Positions 60,901-64,000 of a stretch of DNA of 64,000 nt are shown piece by piece; within the stretch, counting starts at the first letter, position 1, and each line of letters opens with the position of its first letter. The notes beneath the pieces are model-generated. The model was not told the DNA's origin. It saw nothing but the letters and a program-made list of their open reading frames with translations, and did not search any database. This DNA comes from Pseudomonadota bacterium (GTDB lineage: Bacteria > Tectomicrobia > Entotheonellia > Entotheonellales > Entotheonellaceae). Location: positions 1 to 64,000 of the forward strand of contig SXND01000087.1 of NCBI GenBank assembly GCA_005777235.1, read 5' to 3'. The position numbers were made by a program, and so were the translations under genes.

Positions 60901-61007
60901 CACTGCGCATTGCGACCATGGCTACCGCTGTGCAGGGTGTGGAGGGGCAGATCGTGCTCGCCGTGTTGGGAGCATGGGCGTCGGACAGGCAAAAGGACGG
61001 GATATGA
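54900..61007 (+). CDS. Iterative enediyne-type polyketide synthase PKSE
   Basis: The 2035-residue enzyme has the enediyne synthase domain order KS-AT-ACP-KR-DH-PPTase. KS: active cysteine 212 in VDGACASSLLAV, then FEGHGTGTSVGD and IKANIGHTKAA. AT: FPGQGAP and serine 664 in VGHSLGEL. ACP: serine 979 in LLGDLHLNSITV. KR: VTGGGKGIAAE near 1254 and tyrosine 1400 in EADYALAN. DH: histidine 1530 in PYLDDHIYQGERLWPA. Integrated phosphopantetheinyl transferase: GCDLES (1922-1927) and WSASECLRKAG. It makes a linear polyene from malonyl-CoA and activates its own ACP. Two palindromic repeats are inserted in frame (58551-58609 and 60397-60459). Its stop overlaps the thioesterase start. The final product is unknown; no 9- or 10-membered core tailoring genes are in view. 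Confidence 0.94.
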   Translation: MTPAVAIVGMACQYPDARSPQELWENALAQRRAFRRLPPERLNLADYLSTDRSAPDCTYAGEAALLKDYVFDRESFLVVGSTFRATDLVHWLALDVAAQALVDAGFPAGAGLGRDTTGVVVGNTLTGEMSRANVMRLRWPYVRRVLAEALQQQGWTSERRQMFLAELEERYKAPFPPIGEESLAGGLANTIAGRICNHFDLKGGGYTVDGACASSLLAVTTACTALLAGDLDVALAGGVDISIDPFELVGFAKAGALATDEMRIYDAHAEGFWPGEGCGFVVLMRHDEALAQGRRIYAVLRGWGVSSDGSGGLTRPEVAGQRLAVQRAYRRAGFGIDTVTYFEGHGTGTSVGDATELQTLSQARRAAAPTALPAVIGSIKANIGHTKAAAGIAGLLKATLALHHQILPPTTGCTQPHPELTGTTPALQVLPQGMLWPSERALRAGVSAMGFGGINTHVVLEGVATVRRQTLQAEEQALLVSAQDAEVFLFQAPHAQALRAQVAHLLTIAPRLSRAELTDLAAHLATNLVGTSGLHAPTAPMRAALVATSPATLTQALERLQGWLAQGLTRQFEPRTGVYLGSGTTAPRLGFLFPGQGAPGHISGGLWRQRFARVQALYAQAALPSGAETVDTAVAQPAIVTASLAGLRVLGQLGVTASVAVGHSLGELTALHWAGVWDEAALLRTATVRGQAMAALGSPTGAMASLAAGPQVVAALLDGAPVVVAGLNTPQQTVIAGEASALARVVARAQAQGVHAVRLPVSHAFHSPLVVAAVPAFAAHLEREALQPVQRALVSTVTGARLGRDVDVRALLCQQVTAPVRFAEAVTVADAAVDLWLEVGPGAVLSGLLAGCTDSPVVALNAGAASLQGLLHGCAAAYVLGAALNPGALFAERYTRPFDLDWQPRFFVNPCELAPHLVTEERALGPRETAARAPDVPLPPAAALSALETVRALVAARAELPLSAVHDNSRLLGDLHLNSITVSQIIIEAARSLGLPAPLTPTDYATATVAAAAQALADLAQTGDGLPEASAVPAGVDAWIRPFTVALVERPLPRRQRPAAAGHWQVLGPPDHPLIAPSQQALAQASVGSGVVLCLPPEPDERHLDLLVQGARAVAAMLETAPQFILAQQQGGAAAFARTLHLEMPTVATCVVDLPFDHPQAPGWVLAEAMAVRGYMEAHYDAAGTRRVPVLRLVSMEETPTALPLGQPQERCVALPVPGSAGILPALEAGETPALPGKPPRSMADVLGLQDVLLVTGGGKGIAAECALALAQDSGVRLALLGRSQPETDPELAANLARFSAAGLTWRYVAADVTDAAAVHAAVRDVEASLGPVTAVLHGAGANVPQLLSTLDSAALQRTLAPKVQGARHVLAAVDPSRLRLFLAFGSIIARTGMRGEADYALANEWLARLTAQVHAAHPTCRCLAIEWSVWSGVGMGERLGRIDALRREGITPIAPEVGLALLRRLLTQPLSETAVIVTGRFGEAPTLQVERPDLPFWRFLEQPRVYYPGVELVVDVELSGDTDPYLDDHIYQGERLWPAVLGLEAMAQVAMTLRETDSLPLFEDVAFQRPVVVRDRSTVTLRLAALRRESGAIDVVLRSSDTAFQVDHFRATCRWQAPTAWPAPAAPLPTMDIALDPQRDMYGTILFQRGRFQRLSAYQHVQALACQAVIEPDVTATWFGPYLPATLVLGDPGARDATIHAIQACIPHATLLPIGIDRLVLGSSLVPGPILVCARERARDGDLFIYDIDVLDATGALRERWEGLRLRQVGQRPLPDPWPVALLGPYCARRIAELLPEAVVSVVLTPGWTHDAAAPDHDNLVPQQVGDVESRLLGTPGSSPAPAATLARGAPRITPQPRSVAALAERQRQTDQALQHALGACRPIWRRPDGKPTVLGEPACEVSAAHRAGLTLAVAGRGPLGCDLESVVARPAALWHDLLGAERATLAAVLAQETGEDQHQAATRLWSASECLRKAGVMLGTPLTLLSTSADGWVVLGAGALRIATMATAVQGVEGQIVLAVLGAWASDRQKDGI
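58551..58609. repeat. In-frame palindromic repeat in the PKSE linker before KR
   Basis: CCTGGGAGCGC (58551-58561) and GCGCTCCCAGG (58599-58609) are a perfect 11-bp inverted repeat, with a smaller GGGCA/TGCCC hairpin inside. The 59 bp translate as PGSAGILPALEAGETPALPG, a known kind of translated dispersed repeat. It matches the intergenic repeat at 33067-33099. Confidence 0.75.
60397..60459. repeat. Second in-frame palindromic repeat in the PKSE linker before the PPTase domain
   Basis: The 63-bp block is bounded by TCCTGGG and CTCCCAGGA and contains two perfect hairpins, GCCGGGCT/AGCCCGGC and GCCACGC/GCGTGGC. It is translated as part of a proline/alanine-rich linker. Its ends are the same type as in the copy at 58551, but the interior differs. 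Confidence 0.65.
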
Positions 61008-61426
61008 GGGTCTACGAATACCGCCATATCGTGGGCTTTGAGGAGACCAACCTAGTTGGCAACGTCTATTACGTCAATCATGTGCGCTGGCAGGGGCGCT
61101 GCCGTGAGTTTTTTTTACGGGATCATGCGCCTGAAGTGCTCGACGCCTTGACGCGGGGCCTATGCCTGGTGACCACGCGCTGTGCTTGCGACTATCTGGC
61201 GGAGCTGGCGGCGTTTGACGAAGTCAGCATCCGCATGTCCCTGGGGGCGCTGAGCCAGAATCGTATGACATTACTCTTCGAGTACTGGCGCTGCCAGGGG
61301 GGCAGCGAGACCCTGGTGGCTCGCGGCGAGCAGCACATTGCCTGTATGCAGCGTGAGGACACCCACCTGGTGCCGACACCGGTGCCGGCAGGGTTGCGCG
61401 AGGCGTTGCAAGCCTATATGCCGTAG
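61004..61426 (+). CDS. Enediyne cassette thioesterase E10
   Basis: The 140-residue hotdog-fold thioesterase releases the polyene from the enediyne synthase. The characteristic block FEETNLVGNVYYVNHVRWQGRCREFFL (residues 12-38) is the E10 signature, with the catalytic region around asparagine/valine-rich GNVYYVNH and a later LGALSQNRMTLLFEYW strand. It lacks an Asp-nucleophile position typical of 4-hydroxybenzoyl-CoA thioesterases, as do other E10 proteins. ATG 61004 overlaps the synthase stop by four bases. It completes the five-gene cassette. Confidence 0.92.
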   Translation: MRVYEYRHIVGFEETNLVGNVYYVNHVRWQGRCREFFLRDHAPEVLDALTRGLCLVTTRCACDYLAELAAFDEVSIRMSLGALSQNRMTLLFEYWRCQGGSETLVARGEQHIACMQREDTHLVPTPVPAGLREALQAYMP

Positions 61427-61621
61427 GTGGCTCTCGTTGATACCACAGAGGGAGGCTGACAACCGCGTCGCAGAGGGGGCGTAGGGGAAAACCGCATGCG
61501 CGGAGAAAGGAGGACACGGAGCAAATCCTGCTGGAGAGAAGGATGGTGTGTGGCGGGTACGATGTCGTGCTCGCAAGGTGTAGCATCTGTGGATATCTCA
61601 GTAATCTGGAAAAAATGTAAG

Positions 61622-62377
61622 ATGACCAAGACAATCCGACAGAACAAAAGTGTAAGGCGCAGCGCATGGTTGTTTGGGATACTCGGCCTGGTAGGTGTGC
61701 TGATCTGGGGCGTTGCCCCGCCAGCAGAAGCCGTTCCGGCGTGCGGTCCTGGGGCGCATTGGGTGGACGCGTGCCCTGGAGCCATTGAGATCTTCCCGCT
61801 GACCAATGGTATTCACACGATAGAGATCTTTAATGTTGGCGTATTCAACCTCGCCACCACAGGGCCTACGACAATCTTGAGACTCCCAGGGACGACGGTG
61901 CCAGATCATCATATCGATACGGAAATGGTCTCTCTGACGCTGACGGGAGGGGGGCTGACCCTGACTGCCGGTGATGGGATTGCCAACGGGATTGCCGATG
62001 GGCCTCTCGGTTCCCTGGGACGCATTACCGAACAGGGCGGCAACCCAGCCCTGGCCGATAGTTTCTTTGATATCTTCTTTGAAATCACGGGGGCGCCATT
62101 GGCGCCATTCGGTGGTCGCTTGCATAACGTCGATCCTTGCCGCATGGAGTCGGTGATCAATCAGGTACCTCCTCCGATTGGCACCACCTATGTTTGTAGC
62201 CCCCTACCTGTGGCATTATTCGACGACCTTGGTGTGCAACAGGGACAATTGCTGAGCACGACTCACATCATTCAGTCGGAGCCCATCCCCGAGCCAGCCA
62301 CCCTGGCGCTGTTCGCCTCTGGACTGGCGGTTGTGATCGCCCTTGGGGCGCGCAGACGGCAGTCGCAGAAGGTGTAA
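61622..62377 (+). CDS. PEP-CTERM exported protein downstream of enediyne cassette
   Basis: The 251-residue protein has a long signal peptide (RRSAWLFGILGLVGVLIWGVAPPAEA) and ends with a PEP-CTERM signal (IPEPATLALFASGLAVVIALGARRR). The mature part contains several short GGGLTLTAGDGI and SFFDIFFEITG patterns and is clearly homologous to the PEP-CTERM protein at 50166 on the other side of the enediyne cassette. Four cysteines suggest disulfides. It begins 195 bases after the thioesterase, and ATG 61622 has no strong ribosome site; the frame is open upstream to 61496. Function is unknown beyond exosortase-dependent export. Confidence 0.75.
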   Translation: MTKTIRQNKSVRRSAWLFGILGLVGVLIWGVAPPAEAVPACGPGAHWVDACPGAIEIFPLTNGIHTIEIFNVGVFNLATTGPTTILRLPGTTVPDHHIDTEMVSLTLTGGGLTLTAGDGIANGIADGPLGSLGRITEQGGNPALADSFFDIFFEITGAPLAPFGGRLHNVDPCRMESVINQVPPPIGTTYVCSPLPVALFDDLGVQQGQLLSTTHIIQSEPIPEPATLALFASGLAVVIALGARRRQSQKV

Positions 62378-62382
62378 GCCAG

Positions 62383-62575
62383 GTGACTGTCCCCTGTGTC
62401 TCTGTCCATGAGGTAGTCAAACACTACCGGCTCGGCACCGGCCTCGTCCAGGCCCTGCAAGGGATCAGCCTGGAGGTGGCCGATGCCGAGTTCGTGGCCC
62501 TGTGCGGGGCATCCGGCAGTGGCAAGACCACCGTACTCAACCTCATCGGCTGCCTGGGCCAGCCCACGCCGGGTC
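62383..62575 (+). pseudogene. 5' stub of a MacB/LolD-type ABC ATPase
   Basis: GTG 62383 opens VSVHEVVKHYRLGTGLVQAL and an intact Walker A (GASGSGKTTVLNLIGCLG). The similarity ends after QPTPG at about 62575, well before the signature and Walker B motifs, and the frame runs into the start of the antitoxin gene. It is a deletion remnant of an exporter ATPase, perhaps once part of the enediyne region's export or resistance genes. Confidence 0.7.
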
Positions 62576-62611
62576 GGTCACGGTGGCCGGTGCCACAGGA
62601 GCCTCACCGTC

Positions 62612-62980
62612 ATGAAGATCGTCACGATTGAGGAAGCCCAGGCCCAACTCCTGGCGTTGCTGGAGGCCGTTGAGGCCACGGGCGAGCCGGTGCTGATTTG
62701 TCGGCAGGGCACGCCGGTTGCCGATCTCGTCCCCCATCGGTCCAGGAGTCGCCTCGTGCCCCATCCGGTGATGCAGCACATCCGCCTTGACGACGATCCG
62801 ACGACACCCCTGGACGAGGTGATCCATACGGTCTTACGCACCGGGCTGGTGCATCTGGAGACCCGTCCACCGACTCAGGCACCTTACCGTCTGACGCCGG
62901 TGTGCCTCGGGCCCCACTTGCCAGACCTGGATAACATTGCCGAGATCCTGGCCATCGCCGAGAGGGAAGGATTCCGGTGA
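62612..62980 (+). CDS. Antitoxin with Phd-like N-terminus and VapB-like C-terminus
   Basis: The 122-residue protein begins like Phd/YefM antitoxins (MKIVTIEEAQAQLLALLEAV, EPVLICRQGTPVADLVPH), the fold that binds operator DNA as a dimer. The last 40 residues (RLTPVCLGPHLPDLDNIAEILAIAEREGFR) instead look like the toxin-neutralising tail of VapB antitoxins, ending in the EGFR motif that inserts in the VapC active site. The GTG start of the VapC gene overlaps its stop (GTGA at 62977), the standard coupled layout. A recombined or two-part antitoxin is inferred. Its upstream neighbour is a deletion stub, so a rearrangement placed it here. Confidence 0.7.
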   Translation: MKIVTIEEAQAQLLALLEAVEATGEPVLICRQGTPVADLVPHRSRSRLVPHPVMQHIRLDDDPTTPLDEVIHTVLRTGLVHLETRPPTQAPYRLTPVCLGPHLPDLDNIAEILAIAEREGFR

Positions 62981-63357
62981 TCCTCGTCGATGCCAATCTC
63001 CTCCTATATGCCAAAGTTGCCGATTATCCGCAGCATCCCCGTGCGGCGGCGTGGCTGGAAGACAGGCGGAATGCCTCGGACCGGGTGGGGCTGCCGTGGC
63101 CCAGTTTGTTAGCGTTTCTCCGGCTCATCACCAATGCGCGACTCTTTGCCCAGCCCCTCGGTCTCTCAGACGCATGGGCGCAGGTTGAGGAGTGGCTGGC
63201 ACTGCCACCCGTGTGGATCCCTACACCGACGGCTCTGCATGACATGCAGCTCGGACCCTTACTCCAGATCGCCGGGGCCACGGCAAACCTTGTACCCGAC
63301 GCGCATCTTGCGGCCTTGGCGAGGGAACATGATCTCACGCTCTGTAGCAGTCAATGA
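62977..63357 (+). CDS. vapC: VapC-type PIN-domain toxin, C-terminally truncated
   Basis: The 126-residue PIN-domain ribonuclease shows ILVDANLLLYAK (first catalytic aspartate, residue 4), PWPSLLAFLRLITN where the conserved glutamate region lies, and LVPDAHLAALAREHDLTLCSS (a later aspartate). VapC proteins normally continue with a T-D-x-D-F-like block supplying another acidic residue and the final helix; here the frame stops after CSSQ, at the edge of a minus-strand TnpB element. The last 15-20 residues are therefore missing, and activity is doubtful. The GTG start overlaps the antitoxin stop. Confidence 0.75.
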   Translation: MILVDANLLLYAKVADYPQHPRAAAWLEDRRNASDRVGLPWPSLLAFLRLITNARLFAQPLGLSDAWAQVEEWLALPPVWIPTPTALHDMQLGPLLQIAGATANLVPDAHLAALAREHDLTLCSSQ

Positions 63358-64000
63358 CTACTGGCACTGAAGTGCCGTAGCTTGTCGCTGGCTGCGCCAG
63401 CCAGCAGCCAGCGCTGCTGAGGCGGACGGACCGCAACGAGAGGCGCATTGACGCGCGCCCTGGATCGAATGTTCAACGCAGCGTTGAGGTCTGCGTTGGT
63501 GGTAGAGCCACACTGTTTGCAGGAGAACCGCGCTTGCGTGTGTCGATTGGCTTTGGCGCTATGCCCACAGGCACGGCATTCCCGGCTGGTGTTGCGCGGA
63601 TCAACCAACACCACAGGGACACCTGCGAGTGCAGCCTTGTACTCGACAAAGAACCGCAGTTGGGCGAAGGCCCACCCGCTCATGGTGGCTCGTTGCGGCT
63701 TCCTGAACCGAGTCCGGGCCCTGATATACGTCCAATCTTCCAACGCGATACCATGCCCGTTGCCTGTGGCTGCCGCAACGAGTTGCTTGCGGATACAGTG
63801 GTTCGGCTCTCGCCTGAAGCCCGCTTCTCGCTGTGCAGTCCGCTTCAGGGCACGCCGAATGTTCGTCGGCCGCTTGCCGTCCATCGGCGCGACATGCGCG
63901 GCACGCTGGAGCCGTCTGCGGTAGTGCAGGGAGCGTGCACGACAGGCTTCAATCCCTTCCCCGCTGTACATGGTGCCATCCGAGGTCGTTGCCCGATGGA
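63351..64000 (-). CDS. tnpB: TnpB-type RNA-guided nuclease (type A, copy 3, partial at window edge)
   Basis: The gene runs off the right edge, so its N-terminal half is not visible. The visible part starts within RuvC-I (ATTSDGTMYSGEGIEACRAR) and includes RuvC-II IALEDWTYIRARTRF, a four-cysteine zinc finger (CRACGH and CKQCGS) and RuvC-III TNADLNAALNI. It is close to the copies at 11066 and 37651. RuvC-II and RuvC-III residues are intact; the RuvC-I aspartate lies outside the window. Its 3' end has the hairpin GGCAC-TGAA-GTGCC (about 63364-63377) as the right end, which abuts and truncates the VapC gene. Confidence 0.88.
   Translation of the reverse strand, partial: HRATTSDGTMYSGEGIEACRARSLHYRRRLQRAAHVAPMDGKRPTNIRRALKRTAQREAGFRREPNHCIRKQLVAAATGNGHGIALEDWTYIRARTRFRKPQRATMSGWAFAQLRFFVEYKAALAGVPVVLVDPRNTSRECRACGHSAKANRHTQARFSCKQCGSTTNADLNAALNIRSRARVNAPLVAVRPPQQRWLLAGAASDKLRHFSASSH

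Noticed and set aside
1..64000. rRNA, tRNA or CRISPR loci
   Set aside because: No convincing rRNA conserved stretch, tRNA cloverleaf or direct-repeat array was recognised by eye; a computational scan could still find a tRNA I missed.

Overview
The window is a GC-rich bacterial chromosome segment holding core genes (dnaA, minCDE, nadA, tldD/pmbA, rnd), secondary metabolism, and a dense load of IS200/IS605-type elements. It contains five TnpB genes of three types, one IscB, one degenerate TnpA, one IS4-type element, two MITE-like elements and several solitary right-end hairpins. Multi-kilobase polyketide genes, PEP-CTERM proteins, likely selenoproteins, a multi-component conflict system and many TnpB elements together suggest a large-genome, probably uncultivated bacterium such as Tectomicrobia/Entotheonella. 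That placement is inference and nothing in the window proves it.

Layout. 1-3.3 kb: transposase tail, small ribbon-helix-helix-like protein, nadA, small unknown protein, MmgE/PrpD protein, MITE. 3.3-10.8 kb: DUF4139 protein, two consecutive genes with an in-frame UGA exactly at the catalytic cysteine (TlpA-like and peroxiredoxin, probably selenoproteins), a Uma2-like protein, tldD-pmbA. 11-13.9 kb: two TnpB genes and a broken TnpA. 13.9-20.9 kb (minus strand): an operon encoding a CU044_2847-like protein, a trypsin-like protease, a MoxR-type AAA ATPase and a vWA-like protein fused to a formylglycine-generating-enzyme (FGE)-like domain, followed by a small antitoxin-like gene and a second FGE-like gene. 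The two FGE-like genes end in a 72-bp hypervariable block between near-identical flanks, the pattern of a diversity-generating retroelement target. 21-33 kb: egtD, a glycosyltransferase, rnd, a MacA/MacB-like pair lacking a permease, a GGDEF protein and an M16 peptidase. 33-37 kb (minus strand): PCP_red, Mrp, Usp and cytochrome c genes. 37-39 kb: a CaiB/BaiF gene destroyed by a TnpB element. 39-45 kb: a PilZ protein, then dnaA-minC-minD-minE, with an iscB and a HEARO/omega-RNA-like structured RNA between minD and minE. 45-50 kb: two membrane/unknown genes, a broken TnpB and an IS4 element. 50-62.4 kb: two homologous PEP-CTERM proteins flank a complete five-gene enediyne polyketide cassette (E3-E4-E5-PKSE-E10). 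62.4-64 kb: a truncated ABC ATPase, a Phd/VapB-like antitoxin, a VapC toxin truncated by a TnpB element, and that TnpB running off the end.

The strongest leads are: (1) the paired hypervariable FGE C-termini attached to a protease/MoxR/vWA conflict operon; (2) the compact enediyne cassette, whose synthase carries two in-frame palindromic repeats in its linkers; (3) the tandem selenoprotein candidates; (4) an IscB inside the min operon with no room for its usual upstream omega RNA but a candidate omega RNA just downstream. No rRNA, tRNA or CRISPR array was recognised.
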